From the NCBI RefSeq assembly GCF_000186865.1, contig NW_008705572.1, positions 1 to 64,000 of the forward strand: a stretch of 64,000 nucleotides of DNA, read 5' to 3'. Under the pieces are notes generated by a model, which searched no databases, was not told the DNA's origin, and saw only the letters and a list, made by a program, of their open reading frames with translations. The position numbers were made by a program, and so were the translations under genes. Source of the DNA: Aureococcus anophagefferens (taxonomy: Eukaryota > Sar > Pelagophyceae > Pelagomonadales > Pelagomonadaceae). Positions 1-9,763 of this stretch are shown in pieces (position 1 is the stretch's first letter; every line of letters begins with the position of its first letter).

Positions 1-362
1 GGCGCGCGCTGGGCGTCGCGGCCGCCGGCGTCGGCCGCGGCGCCGACGGCGGCCGCGAGCGCGACGACCGCGCCGGAGCAGGCCTTCGTGACCGCGCCAT
101 GCTGGTCCCGGAGGCCGACGTCGCCCGCGCGCGCGACGGACTCGGGCGGCGGCGCCGGCGCGTCGCGGCCCGCGCGGAAGGCCGCGGCTAAGGCTTTGGC
201 TTCGAGTTTTAGCTGATCGAAGGCTTCTGCTCGCGCCTTCCAGTCGTCGTGGGTCGTCTTCTCGAGGACCACGTGGCTCCAGGCGGCGACGGCCTTCCAG
301 GGGCCCTCGGCGGCGTCCCGGCGCCGCAGCGAGCACGCGGGGAGCGACCCGTCGATGAGCAT
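1..362 (-). CDS. Unrecognised protein, N-terminal part, runs off the window
   Basis: The minus strand is open from an ATG at 362 down to base 1. The visible part starts MLIDGSLPACSLRRRDA and contains Trp- and Lys-rich helical sequence (WKAVAAWSHVVLEKTTHDDW) followed by an Ala-rich stretch. Composition (Trp, His, Asp, Lys in a plausible mix) looks coding rather than like the Arg/Ala-only shadows usual in this GC-rich DNA. The frame stays open upstream of the ATG, so the true start may lie further right or in another exon. It is divergent from the RimP-like gene, with about 136 bp between the two starts. No family was recognised. Confidence 0.45.
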   Translation of the reverse strand, partial: MLIDGSLPACSLRRRDAAEGPWKAVAAWSHVVLEKTTHDDWKARAEAFDQLKLEAKALAAAFRAGRDAPAPPPESVARAGDVGLRDQHGAVTKACSGAVVALAAAVGAAADAGGRDAQRA

Positions 363-498
363 CGACGCTAGCGACGCCGGGGCAGCGTGTCGAGCATACC
401 GCGCGGCGAAAAGTGGCGCTTTCCAACTGTGTATGCGCTAGCCGTCGACGCCTTCACCTCGTTTTGTTGCATAGCAGTGCAGCGGAATTCGAGGCAAG

Positions 499-1260
499 AT
501 GGCGAAGCTGTTCACGTTGCTCCTGCTCCCGGCGGCCACACTGGGCTTCGGCCCGGCCCTGCGCGCCATGCGGCGCGCCGCGGCCATGGCGAGCACGCCG
601 ACGCCCGACGCGCCGGTGACGAGCGCCGACGTCAAGGAGTGGATGACGACCATGGACCCCGACGCCCTGGAGGAGGAGCTGGACCTCAGCGACGTGCCCG
701 TCAAGGCCATGCCGCCGCCGGACATCAGCGTCGAGGAGAACAGCAAGAAGGACGTCGTCGGCGACTTCGGGGGCACGGACGACGCCCTCGAGGAGCCGTG
801 GCGCGTCGAGGCCGCGGGCATCGCCAAGGCCGCGGGCGAGGCGACGGGCGTCGTCGTCAAGGACGTCTACTGGGAGCCGGGGACTTTGCGCGTCGCCGTG
901 ACCAAGGGCGACGGGTCGACGCCCGACGCCGAGGACTGCGCCGCCGCGAGCCGCGCGGTCGTCGAGGCGCTCGAGGAGCACGAGGACCGGCTGCGCGTGC
1001 TCGCGCGCCACGACCTCGAGGTCACGTCGCCGGGCGCGTCGGACGTGCTCACGATGCAGAGCGAGTTCGACGCCTTCAAGGGCTACGACGTCGCCGCGAA
1101 GACGGCCAACCCCATCCACCCGGACGAGACGCGGACCGTCGAGGGCAAGCTCGTCGAGCGGACCATCGACACGCTCGTCATCAACGTCAAGGGCCGCATG
1201 GTGAAGCTGCCCTGGCACCTCGTCGAGGAGGTCAAACTCCCGCCGGCGAAGAAGGAGTGA
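499..1260 (+). CDS. RimP-like ribosome maturation factor, probably plastid-targeted
   Basis: A 253-aa protein. Residues 1-17 form a hydrophobic signal peptide (MAKLFTLLLLPAATLGF) followed by GPALRAMRRAAAMAS, which fits the signal-plus-transit leader of secondary plastids with Phe at the junction. After an acidic spacer (about 35-95), residues 100-250 match the two-domain bacterial RimP layout: an alpha/beta domain ending in LARHDLEVTSPGASDVL (RimP has LEVSSPG followed by R/D-rich residues), then F..FKGYDVAAKT, a gap, and a C-terminal SH3-like part with GKLVERTIDTLVINVKG and a final LPWHLVEEVKL strand. RimP assists 30S subunit assembly; here the plastid 30S is the inferred substrate. The start is chosen because it gives the leader. 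Family call fairly sure; targeting is inference. Confidence 0.72.
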   Translation: MAKLFTLLLLPAATLGFGPALRAMRRAAAMASTPTPDAPVTSADVKEWMTTMDPDALEEELDLSDVPVKAMPPPDISVEENSKKDVVGDFGGTDDALEEPWRVEAAGIAKAAGEATGVVVKDVYWEPGTLRVAVTKGDGSTPDAEDCAAASRAVVEALEEHEDRLRVLARHDLEVTSPGASDVLTMQSEFDAFKGYDVAAKTANPIHPDETRTVEGKLVERTIDTLVINVKGRMVKLPWHLVEEVKLPPAKKE

Positions 1261-1541
1261 GCGATGTCCAGGGTAAGGAGGGACACTTTAGAAAAGGGGC
1301 GCGGCTCGTGGGCGGCCCGCGGGCGGAAGGCGCGGGGGCCGCCGGGAGGCGGAAACTTGGTGGCGGGGCCCCGGCGTCGCAGCCGGGGGCCCATGTGATT
1401 TTTTTCGAGAAGCGGGCGAGCGGACGCGCGCGCGCGGCCGGCGCCGGAGGCGGCGGCCGCGGGAGGACGGCGGCGGGGCGGCCGAGGGTTGTGCAACAAC
1501 CGTCGGGCGCCCCGGCGCCGTCGCGCAACGGGTCCGAGCGA

Positions 1542-3364
1542 TCAGTTCGTCGGCGCGCCGTCCGCGAACGCCATGGGGCGCCGCGCGATGATCGCGAGCT
1601 GCGGTATCCGGACCAGCTGGTACGCGACGAAGCCCAGCCAGGCGGTGAGCAGCGGGTTCGGGCCCGAGCGGATGATGTTGAGGAAGATAAAGGCCACGGC
1701 GCCCGCGTTGAAGGGCATCGTCAGCCCGATGGGCCGCGCGTGGCCGAACGCGAACAGCGTGCCCTCGAAGATCGTGTTGAAGATGTAGGCCGCGAGCGAC
1801 AGCCCCAGCGCCGGCGCCAGCATGGCGCAGCCCCGCAGCACGGTCGGGTCCGCCGTGAAGACGCCCGCGGCGAAGACGGCGAGCGCGGCCGCGAAGAGGC
1901 CCGCGGCCGCGGCGCACATCGCGCCCTCGAGGAGCACGGTCCGCAACACCTGCTTCGGCTTCTGGCGCGCGCGGCTCAGGGCCCGCGGCGCCAGGGACTG
2001 GGCCGCGCTCGACAGCGCGTCGGCGAAGGGGCAGAGCAGGAAGAAGAGGCTGATGACGACCTGGTGCGCGGCCAGCGCCGCGATGTCCGCGCCCGCGGCC
2101 GCGGCCGTGAGCACGACGCCGACGACGGTCTTCGCCGCGAAGGTGAGGAAGAAGGGCACGGAGTCCGCTAACGTCTTCAGGGACGACCGCAGGTCCGGCA
2201 CGGACTCGTCGCGCGGCGGCACGGACGGCGGCAGCGCGCCGCCTCGAGGATCATCTCGTCGCGCTCGAGCCGCCGCATGGCCGTCACCTGGGCCACGCAG
2301 CCCGCGACCGTGGCCAGGGCCGTCGCCAGCGCCGCCCCGGCGACGCCCATGCCCAATCCGGCGACGAGAATCACGTCGAAGACGACGTTGACGACCGCGG
2401 CGACGAACGTCGCTTTGAGCGGCGTCTTGCAGTCGCCGCGCGCGACGGCCGCGGCCTGCACCGTCTGCCAGGCGAGCTGGAAGGGGAGAGCCACGTTGCG
2501 CAAAAGCACGTAGGTCGTCGCCAGCGGGAGCACGGCCCGCGTGGAGCTCGACACGTAGACGTTCGCGAGGATCGCGTGGCCCATGCCGACGTGGACCGCC
2601 AGGGCCAGCAGGCACCCCACGCCCAGGGACGCGGCGACGCCGTCGCGCTTCGCCGCGCGGCTCGACCACAGGTCGTTCGCCGCGTTGGCCTTGGCGACCT
2701 TGTTCGTCGTGACGATGGCCAGGAACGACATGAGGTACGACAAGGAATCGGCGAACGACACGGCCGGCGCGAGCGCGGCGACGTCGAGGGCGCCCGTGGA
2801 GAACCGGCCCACGACGGCCGTGTCGATGAGGCTCAGCGTCGGCGCGGCGAGCCAGACGACGAAGAGCGGCAGCGCCGTCGCGCGGATCTTCCGCCGCGTC
2901 AGCACGTCGTCGTCGCGCGCGATCGCCTCCTCCGGCGCGACGGCGGCGAGCAGCGGGTTCGACACGACGGGCAGCTCGTCGAGCGTCTTCCAGAGGGCGT
3001 CGTCCTCGTCGACGACGCGGAGCATGTCCTCGCCGTCGAGGACCTCCGCCTCGAGCGCGTCGACGAGGATGATGTCGGGCTCGGAACCGTTCCGCGGCGG
3101 CGCCTCGGCGCTCGCGACGTCCTCCAAGCCGCTATCCAGGAGCTCCGCCTCCTCGGCGACGGGGAGCAGGGGCTTCGCGAGCCACCGCCGCCGCAGGGCC
3201 GTGCCGCCGGCGGCGGCTTTTGCATTCCTGGGCCGCGGCGGAATGAGCACCATGGGCGACGCGATGCGCGGCAGGCGGATGAGCGGCGGCAGCTTGAGTG
3301 CCCGGGAGGCCGACAGGACCCAGAGGAGCACCCATCGCCGCAGGAGTGGCCTCGGACGGCTCAT
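1542..3364 (-). CDS. MATE-family multidrug/metabolite efflux transporter (frame broken once)
   Basis: Polytopic membrane protein of about 607 codons. The ATG at 3364 gives a signal-like start (MSRPRPLLRRWVLLWVLSA), then an acidic Ser/Pro region, then the MATE core from about residue 170: LPLFVVWLAAPTLSLIDTAVVGRF, Asp/Phe-rich TM2, and a TM6 region PLKATFVAAVVNVVFDVILV. The second half resumes with SLKTLADSVPFFLTFAAKTV and ends FADGAPTN. MATE proteins use 12 TM segments and Na+ or H+ exchange to export organic cations or metabolites. The frame changes near 2236-2256: ...ERDEMILEAA continues one frame over as LPPSVPPRDESVPDL. The span of 1823 bp is 2 over a multiple of 3. This looks like a one-base sequencing indel, since both halves are well conserved. 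A tiny intron is less likely. Confidence 0.8.
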
Positions 3365-3493
3365 TTTTTGCGCGGCGAAAGGGCCAGCAGCAGTCCACCA
3401 GACGCTTCGTCTGAAATGCCTCGCTAGCAGGCGCGGGAACGTCGGCTTGCGCACTTCAGCGCGAGGACAACTTCGGCCCCGGGCAGCCCCGGC

Positions 3494-4342
3494 ATGGCCG
3501 CGCTCGTCGCCGATGCGAGCCCCGACGACGACCAAAAGCCGCTGGAGATGTCTCTGAACGTCTACGAGGATGGCCGCGCGCTGCGCTGCGAGGACGCGCT
3601 GGGCCAGACGCTGTCTCAAAAGTGCGAGGAGCCCTGCGGCCCGCGGACGCGCGTCTGCGGCCTCCAGATCGGCGGCGACGAGTTCTCCTACTTCCACAAC
3701 GGCATCGTGCGCTACACGCCGAGCCGCATGCCCCTCTTCGCCCTCGTGCGGCGCGTGGCGCTCGGCGCCTGCCCCTGCGACCGCGCGTTCGTGGGCGCGA
3801 CGTTGGACGCGCTCGAGCGCGTCTTCGAGCCCGCGCTCTTCGACTGGCGCGTGCGCAACTCGCGCCACTTCTCGGCGCGCTTCGGCCAGGCGCTCCTCGG
3901 CACGCACTCGCCCAAGTGGCTCGACCGCATGGCCGACGACGGCGCGCTCGTCGGACCGGCCGCGGGCCGGAGCCCGGCGGACGACGGCGCCGCGCGCGAC
4001 CCGGGCTGCTTCGGCGGCGCGGCGGCGACGAGCGCCTTCTACGCGCCGGCCTACGACGCGGCGCGGCCCGCGCCGGACCTCGAGGAGTGGGCGCGGAGCC
4101 TCGGCGGCGAGCCGCCGGACGACGGCGACGACGACTCCCCGAACCTCGAGGCGGACGCGGCCGCGGCGCGCGCGGTCGTCGCCGGGCGCGCCGCGCGGCG
4201 GCGGCAGCGCGGCGGCGTCGAGGTCGACGTCATCCCCGCCGTGGAGGAGAAGGAGGCGCTCGCGGAGCACCTCGTCGCGGGCCAGCTGTCCTCGTTTTTG
4301 GATCGGAGCCTGGACGGGTCGGGGGCGGAGGGGGGGTCGTAA
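3494..4342 (+). CDS. PPPDE/DeSI-like protein lacking the catalytic His and Cys
   Basis: A 282-aa protein. Residues 18-145 follow the PPPDE (DeSI/DUF862) papain-like fold: LNVYEDG at the start, CGLQIGGDEFSY where DeSI-2 has the HSGIEV..REFAY strand, and RNSRHFSARFGQALLG followed by SPKWLDRMA where DeSI-2 has HKNCNHFS...CG and IPRWINRLA. PPPDE enzymes remove SUMO or ubiquitin using a His in the first motif and a Cys in NCNHFS. Here the His position is Val and the Cys position is Ser, so peptidase activity is not expected. The C-terminal third is acidic and Ala-rich with no domain. It is transcribed away from the MATE gene (starts 129 bp apart). The start gives a compact N-terminus before the domain. 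Confidence 0.68.
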   Translation: MAALVADASPDDDQKPLEMSLNVYEDGRALRCEDALGQTLSQKCEEPCGPRTRVCGLQIGGDEFSYFHNGIVRYTPSRMPLFALVRRVALGACPCDRAFVGATLDALERVFEPALFDWRVRNSRHFSARFGQALLGTHSPKWLDRMADDGALVGPAAGRSPADDGAARDPGCFGGAAATSAFYAPAYDAARPAPDLEEWARSLGGEPPDDGDDDSPNLEADAAAARAVVAGRAARRRQRGGVEVDVIPAVEEKEALAEHLVAGQLSSFLDRSLDGSGAEGGS

Positions 4343-4343
4343 T

Positions 4344-4642
4344 TCTAAAAAGGCGCGCGGCCACAGGGTCGGGCCCCGGGGGCATCGAGCGAGTGGCGCT
4401 CGGCCGGCGTGAGGACCTCGCCCGCGTCGTGCTTCGCCTCCGCGGTCGTTGGTGTAGGTCAGCTGGATGGGCCGCGTCCAGGGCTCCGGCCGCTCGTCGT
4501 CGCCGGCGGCCTTGCTCTCGCGGATGGCCTCGGCTTCGGCGCGCGCGCCCGCCTTGGCCCGCTTCTGGTTGGCCGCGTTCGTCATCTGCTGTCCCTTCCC
4601 GGGCCGATCGGAGCCACGCGCTCGTCTGCTTCGGGCCGACAT
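4344..4642 (-). CDS. Possible small Lys/Ala-rich protein (5' exon)
   Basis: From an ATG at 4642 (or an internal ATG at 4582) the minus strand reads a plausible cytosolic sequence: MTNAANQKRAKAGARAEAEA, then a stretch ending TRPIQLTYTND at about 4437. After that it turns into Arg/Pro-rich shadow of the PPPDE gene, so a real gene would need an intron or a missed stop there. No family was recognised. It overlaps head-to-head with the candidate exon on the other strand; only one may be real. Confidence 0.28.
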
Positions 4643-4662
4643 GAACGATCCGCGCGGCCCTC

Positions 4663-4863
4663 TGCCCCTGCGGAGGCCCGAGCTGCGGGTCCCTGCTCGA
4701 CCTCAAGCTCTTGGCCTCCATGCTGGGCCGCAGGGTCGGCGACGTGCCGTCCTCCTTCTCCGCGCCGCCGGCGGCGTGCGCGCCTGCACTGGCACTCTGC
4801 GCGGTGCTCGCCGCGCTCATCACGTTCTCCTCGCGCTCCGCGCCATACTGGCGGCCGCGATAA
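4663..4863 (+). CDS. Possible 3' exon of a small membrane protein
   Basis: In one plus-strand frame the sequence reads CGSLLDLKLLASMLGRRVGD, then a Ser/Pro linker, a hydrophobic segment (APALALCAVLAALITF, one possible TM helix) and a basic tail SSRSAPYWRPR before TAA at 4861. A stop lies just upstream in frame, so an upstream exon with an acceptor near 4665-4680 would be required. Composition argues for coding; no family was recognised. Confidence 0.28.
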   Translation, partial: CPCGGPSCGSLLDLKLLASMLGRRVGDVPSSFSAPPAACAPALALCAVLAALITFSSRSAPYWRPR

Positions 4864-5066
4864 ACATCGACGAGGCCGGGAAGCGCCAGCACAACGTCAG
4901 GCCAGCCTCGCACACGCGCACCGCACGCGTCCGCGCGTTCCTCGCGATTTCTCGGGCGCTGGCCGGGGGTCTTGAGATCAGCTCTCCACGCCTGGGTTTG
5001 CGACTCGGGAAGGCGTTGGTAAAAGCTTAGGAGTCGTGCTAGACGTCGACCGGAGCTGCTCGCGCG

Positions 5067-5640
5067 CTATGGCGAGCGCTCCGAGGCGTCCCGCAGAGGC
5101 GCGGCGCGATCGCGTTGCCGCTCGGCGACCGCCGCTGGAGCCGCGGGCCGGCGCTCGTACGAGGACGCGTCGTCGCGACCCGGCGCGGCGGCGAGACGGC
5201 TCGAGCCGCCGTCGAAGGGTGCTGCCGCCTCGGCGCCAGCATCGGCGCGAGCGCCGCTCACTGCGGCGCGTGCGCCGCTCGCGGCGCGACATGGGCGGCT
5301 GGCCGGGGTTGGAAGAAGGAGCTCGAGATCGTCTGCGAGGCCTCGGGTCGTCGGCGAGATCGTCCGCGAGCGCGGCGGCGGCGACGTTCGGCACGCCGCC
5401 CATGGCGGCCATGGCGGCCGGCGGCGGCGCGGGGAACTGGCCGGGCTGGAAGGGCGTGAGCACCTGGGGCGCGCCCATCGGCGGCGGCGCGCCGCCCATG
5501 AACGGCGGCGGGAAGCCGCCCGGCGGCGGGAAGCCGCCGCTGCCGCCCCAGGGCGGCGGCGCCATCATGCCGCGCGGCGGGCCGCCGGGGCCGCCCCACG
5601 GCGGCGGCGCGCCGGGGCCGTAGTGGCCCGCGTTCGGCGG
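5067..5640 (-). CDS. Pro/Gly-rich low-complexity protein (start and end uncertain)
   Basis: The minus strand encodes repeats of PPPWGG / FPPPGG / APPPMGAP type (about 5637 to 5420), then LTPFQPGQFPAPPPAAMAAMGG, then an acidic stretch LADDLADDP. Beyond about 5330 the best-looking sequence lies in a different frame and ends ...RPAAPAAVAERQRDRAAPLR and DASERSP before a stop at 5067, so a frame change by a short intron or an indel is needed near 5260-5330. If that is wrong the frame runs on to 4978. The N-terminus is unresolved; the frame is open upstream past a 19-bp direct repeat (5652-5670 and 5677-5695). Such PG/PW repeats are typical of disordered RNA-binding or scaffold proteins, but no function can be assigned. 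Confidence 0.4.
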
Positions 5641-5995
5641 CTCGTGGAGCAGCTGGAGCGCGAGCGGCGCGGTAGCAGCTGGAGCGCGAGCGGCGCGTCG
5701 TCGACGGAAGCGTCAGAAGCTCGCCGCGGACCGCGCGCCGTCCAGCGCTTGCGTGCGCGAGGAGGTGCCGTGCGCTGGCGCGGCAACCGGCGCACGAGCC
5801 GTTGCGTCGTCGAAGCGATGGTCCGCGCCGCGCACCGCGGCGCAGGCGTGCAGCGCGCGGACAGCGCTTGCACATCGCGCGCGCGCGCGCCGCAGAGGTC
5901 GGCCTCGGCTCGCCTGCTTTTGCGGCAATTCCCCTCCAACGTTTGTCGGTGCGCGCGGCGCTGGCAGCCTCCGCCGGCGCTCGCGCGCCGGCGAG

Positions 5996-8900
5996 ATGGC
6001 GACCATCCGCGAAATCGACGGTCGGACGGTCGTTGCTAGTGGCGACTGTGCTACATTCAAGCCGCGCTCCCCGGGGACGCGGGGCGGGGTGTTGACGCGA
6101 GATGGCAGCGAGGAGGACGGAATTTGGTACCTCGCGACGGCACTGCCCAACAGCACGGTCGCGGGGTGGACGTACACCGCCTTCATGAAGGACAAACCCG
6201 GGGTCAGGGCGCCCTGCGCGGCGCTCTTCGGGAAGGCCGCGCGCGCGAGGTTCGGCGCGTCGGGCGACACGATCGTCTTCGCGGTCCCCTCCGGCGGGCG
6301 CGAGACTCCCGACCCGCTCGGGCGCCCGGTGGCCCTCGCGACCGCCGTAGCGTCGGCGATCGATGGCGTCGTCCACCCGCTGCTCTCGCGCCGCCCCGGC
6401 GTCAAGAAGCTGCCGTCGAGCGGCGGCCGCCCTGCTCGCGTCGCGCACCTCCGGAACGCGTCCTTCGTCTCCGACGCGGCCCGCGAGTACATCAAGCAGG
6501 CTTTCGCCGCCGGCAAACGCCGGATCCTCGGCGTCGACGACGACTCCTGGACCAAGGCGACGCGCGACGAGGCCGTCGGAGCGCTGCGCGCCGCCATCGA
6601 GTCCCTCGGCCTCAGCGGCTCCATGGTCGTCGAGTTCGCGGTGCTGTTCCGCAAGGTCGGCGACGCGTACCCGGGCGACCTGCGCAACGAGCTCGACGCG
6701 GCGACGCACGACGAGCCCGGCCCAGCGCCCACCGGCCGCGCGGCGCGCGACGCACTCGACGAGAGCTCGAGAGCTGCAATTGAAGCGATCGAAGCCGGCG
6801 AAGCGCGCCACGATCACCACTGGCGTTGCCACAGGTTCTCGCGCATCTGCGCCGTCGCCGCCGAGGACGAGGAGCGCTGCGAGAAGAACGGGCACGTCGT
6901 CGTCATCTACCGCACGGGCGGCCGCGATCGGGCCACGCGCATCCTCCACCTCTACCTCGGCTCGCATGCCGTGCCCAAGGGCAAGTGGTCCGGCGACCTC
7001 AAGGCGCTGGTCCTCGCGCTCCTCGCCAAGGGCGACGCCGAGGCGATCCTTCAGTGCGTCGAGCTCGTGTCCAAGCGCGAGGGCGAGCACCGCGACGACG
7101 TCGCGGCGGGCCGGCACTCGTCGATCCAGGACTTCTACAACGAGAACGGCGGCGCGGACGCCGTCGAGCTCGAGCTCGTCATGCTCATCTTCGCGCGCGC
7201 CGACGAGACGCGCACGGAGTTGAAGATCGCGGGCCTCGACTACGAGCAGGTCGGCATCGACGACCTCGGCGAGCTCCAGGAGGCCGGCGAGCTCGTGCGC
7301 ATGAACGCGTCGTCGAAGGCGACGGGCTGCCCCTTCGACGGCATGAAGGTCGTGGACAAGGAGACGGGCAAGACGGTGCCCGTGAACCTCACGCAGAAGG
7401 CGTTGCGGAAGAAGAAAGCGACGCGCGACGCGTGGACGCCCCAGGAGCGCGCCATGAACTCGCAGAACAACTCGTTCGGCCAGCTGCTGGCCAACGCGAA
7501 GAAGCGCGGCGACGCCGCGGGCGAGGCCGAGCTCAAGCGGCAGGACGAGTTCTGGTCGGAGCACGCGGCGACGGCGACGCGGCTCGACGTCGCGGTCCCG
7601 GACGTCGTCTGGTGGCGCCGGGATCCGGCGGCCGCGGCGGCGGCGCTCGACGTCGACGTCTCCGAGCTCCGCGACGACGAGGAGATCGTCGCGGCTCTAG
7701 AGGAGCACGCGCGCGCGGCGGCCGCGGAGAAGGCGCGGCGCGCGGCGGCCGAGGAGCAGGCGCGCGCGGCCGCGGCCGAGGAGAAGGCGCGCGCGGCGGC
7801 CGAGGAGAAGGCGCGCGCGGCGGCTGAGAAGAAGGCGCGCGCGGCGGCCGAGAAGGAGGCGCGCGCGGCGGCCGAGAAGAAGGCGCGCGCGGCGGCCGAG
7901 GCCGAGGCGAAGGCGCGGCGCCCGGCGGCCGAGGCCGAGGCGTGGCGCGCGGTCGAGGTCTACTGCGAGAGCAAGATGCTCCCCCTCGCCATCCACGACG
8001 TCGACCCCGTCTTGGTCGGGCCGCTCCGCGTCCGGGTCTTAGCCCGCCTCGTCCTCACGGCGCTTCACGGCGGCGCCAAGGCGCGGAAGCGGAAGCGGAA
8101 CTGCGAGGGCTACTCGCCCAAGTGGCTCGAGGCGGCCGCGAGCTGGTGCCGCAGCCGCCTCGTCCGCGCCGACGAGGGCAAGGTCCACGTCGACGTCCTG
8201 CGCGACATGTTCTTCTCCGACCCGGCCTTCTTGGCAATCGTGCCGACGCTCATCGACGACGGCGAGGACCCCGAGCTCTTCTTCGACGGCCTGCAGAACC
8301 CGAAGTCGGCCGCGTCGACGAAGTTCCGCAGCGATGCCCTGGAGCCCGTCGTCGGCAAGGCGTCCGTGCGCGACGGCTGCCGCGTCGGCGGCGTCAAGAA
8401 GCTCGGCGTCTTCGGCTGGCGCATCGACGACGGCGCGGCCGCGCTCGACGGCGCGGCGTCGCCGCCGCCGCCCGCGGCGCTCGGCCGCGCGCCCGCCGCC
8501 GACGGCGGCGAGGTGCTCCTCCGCGCCGACGCGGCGCCGGACGCGATGGACCTCGACGACGCGTCGTTGCCCCCGGCGCCGCCGGACGCGCCGACGGCCG
8601 ACGCGCCGCCGGCGGAGCCGCGCGTCGCGCCGCCGCCGGCCGAGCCGCTGGGCCCGGCCTTCGAGGCGCCCACGGCCGCGCCGTCGACGGGCTGCGCGCC
8701 GCCGTCGCCGGGCGGCGGCGCGCCGTCGGCGTCGCCCGTCGCCGCGCCGTCGCCGCGGGGCCTCGCGAACATCACGAACGTCGCGACGGTCGACGCGCAG
8801 ATGGTCGACGCGTCGCCGCTCAAGCTGTCGCTCGTGAGCGTCGGCCGCCGCGACCGGGGCATGGAGCACGCCCTCGGCGCGATCAACATCCTCGGCCGGA

Positions 8901-9220
8901 GCAGCGAGAGCGACGCGTCGGACCCCAAGAAGCTGCCGCTCGGCGTCGACTTGGGCGAGACGAACATCTCGCGCAAGCAGTGCACGCTCAAGCGCCGCGG
9001 CGACGGCGCCTACGTGGCGACGACGTTCGGCTCCAACTCGACGGGCGTCGTCCCCGGCGGCAAGCGGCGGCGCACGCTCCTCAACCCGGGCGCGAGCCGC
9101 GCGCTCGAGCTCGGCGACGTCGTCGTCCTCGACATCTTCGAGGAGCACCAGTCCGACGTGATGGACTACTCCTTCGCCTACCAGCTGCGGCCGCGGGGCG
9201 GCGTGATGGACGACGGCTAA
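5996..9220 (+). CDS. Large protein with Ala/Glu coiled coil and C-terminal FHA-like domain
   Basis: The ATG at 5996 is chosen because upstream codons are low-complexity; it gives 1074 aa (MATIREIDGRTVVASGD...). Residues 1-520 are a mixed alpha/beta region with no recognised family. About 565-640 is a repeated heptad-like block (AAEEKARAA / AAEKKARAA, 24-bp units at 7700-7910), predicted coiled coil. Next comes a basic conserved stretch (GGAKARKRKRNCEGYSPKWL) and a Pro/Ala linker. The C-terminal 130 residues look like a forkhead-associated domain: ILGRSSES (the G-R-S turn), NISRKQCTL (the S-R-x-H/Q core) and LELGDVVVLDIF near the end. FHA domains bind phosphothreonine, so a role as a phospho-dependent adaptor is possible but inferred. 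No intron is evident. Confidence 0.62.
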   Translation: MATIREIDGRTVVASGDCATFKPRSPGTRGGVLTRDGSEEDGIWYLATALPNSTVAGWTYTAFMKDKPGVRAPCAALFGKAARARFGASGDTIVFAVPSGGRETPDPLGRPVALATAVASAIDGVVHPLLSRRPGVKKLPSSGGRPARVAHLRNASFVSDAAREYIKQAFAAGKRRILGVDDDSWTKATRDEAVGALRAAIESLGLSGSMVVEFAVLFRKVGDAYPGDLRNELDAATHDEPGPAPTGRAARDALDESSRAAIEAIEAGEARHDHHWRCHRFSRICAVAAEDEERCEKNGHVVVIYRTGGRDRATRILHLYLGSHAVPKGKWSGDLKALVLALLAKGDAEAILQCVELVSKREGEHRDDVAAGRHSSIQDFYNENGGADAVELELVMLIFARADETRTELKIAGLDYEQVGIDDLGELQEAGELVRMNASSKATGCPFDGMKVVDKETGKTVPVNLTQKALRKKKATRDAWTPQERAMNSQNNSFGQLLANAKKRGDAAGEAELKRQDEFWSEHAATATRLDVAVPDVVWWRRDPAAAAAALDVDVSELRDDEEIVAALEEHARAAAAEKARRAAAEEQARAAAAEEKARAAAEEKARAAAEKKARAAAEKEARAAAEKKARAAAEAEAKARRPAAEAEAWRAVEVYCESKMLPLAIHDVDPVLVGPLRVRVLARLVLTALHGGAKARKRKRNCEGYSPKWLEAAASWCRSRLVRADEGKVHVDVLRDMFFSDPAFLAIVPTLIDDGEDPELFFDGLQNPKSAASTKFRSDALEPVVGKASVRDGCRVGGVKKLGVFGWRIDDGAAALDGAASPPPPAALGRAPAADGGEVLLRADAAPDAMDLDDASLPPAPPDAPTADAPPAEPRVAPPPAEPLGPAFEAPTAAPSTGCAPPSPGGGAPSASPVAAPSPRGLANITNVATVDAQMVDASPLKLSLVSVGRRDRGMEHALGAINILGRSSESDASDPKKLPLGVDLGETNISRKQCTLKRRGDGAYVATTFGSNSTGVVPGGKRRRTLLNPGASRALELGDVVVLDIFEEHQSDVMDYSFAYQLRPRGGVMDDG

Positions 9221-9236
9221 GCCGGCGCGGAGAAGC

Positions 9237-9361
9237 CGGCGACGGACGAGACGACGGCGAGGGACGAGACGACGGCGACGGGCGAGACGACCACGACGGA
9301 CGAGACGACGACGACGGACGAGACGACAGCGGACGAGACGACGACGACGGACGAGACGACG
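9237..9361. repeat. Degenerate tandem repeat, GACGAGACGACG type
   Basis: About seven imperfect copies of a 15-18 bp unit built from GACGAGACGACGACGACG, starting 17 bp after the stop of the FHA-like gene. It is a probable simple-sequence expansion in the 3' flank. Confidence 0.7.
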
Positions 9362-9763
9362 GCGCTTCACCTCTGGAGCTCGAGCTCTGCCCATGACGGG
9401 GGCGGGGCCACATTTTTGATCGAATTGTTGTAACTGCAGGCGCGGAGCGCACGTGAGGCACATTGGCAACGCCTCTCAGGGAATTCCCCGTGTGATCCGG
9501 TTTTATGATTCTGCTTCGGACCGGAGCCTGGACAATTCGAGCCACTGCGAACGCCGCGCCGACACGAGGCGCGGAGTGGGGCAGGAAAACACCACCTGTT
9601 TGGACGACCCGGCCATATCTAGCCGACTTCCAGACCGGTGTTTTCGAACACCACACACTATTCGAAGAGCCCTCTGGCATCCCGCGAGACCTGGCGCGCG
9701 CCCGCCCGGAGAGCTTGAGCTGAATACGATCCCCGGCGCCGGCCCGAGGGGGTTGACCGCCGG
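9362..9763. other. Intergenic, no gene seen
   Basis: About 400 bp with patches of lower GC. Frames on both strands are short and show no recognisable protein. It separates the FHA-like gene from the minisatellite. Confidence 0.6.
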
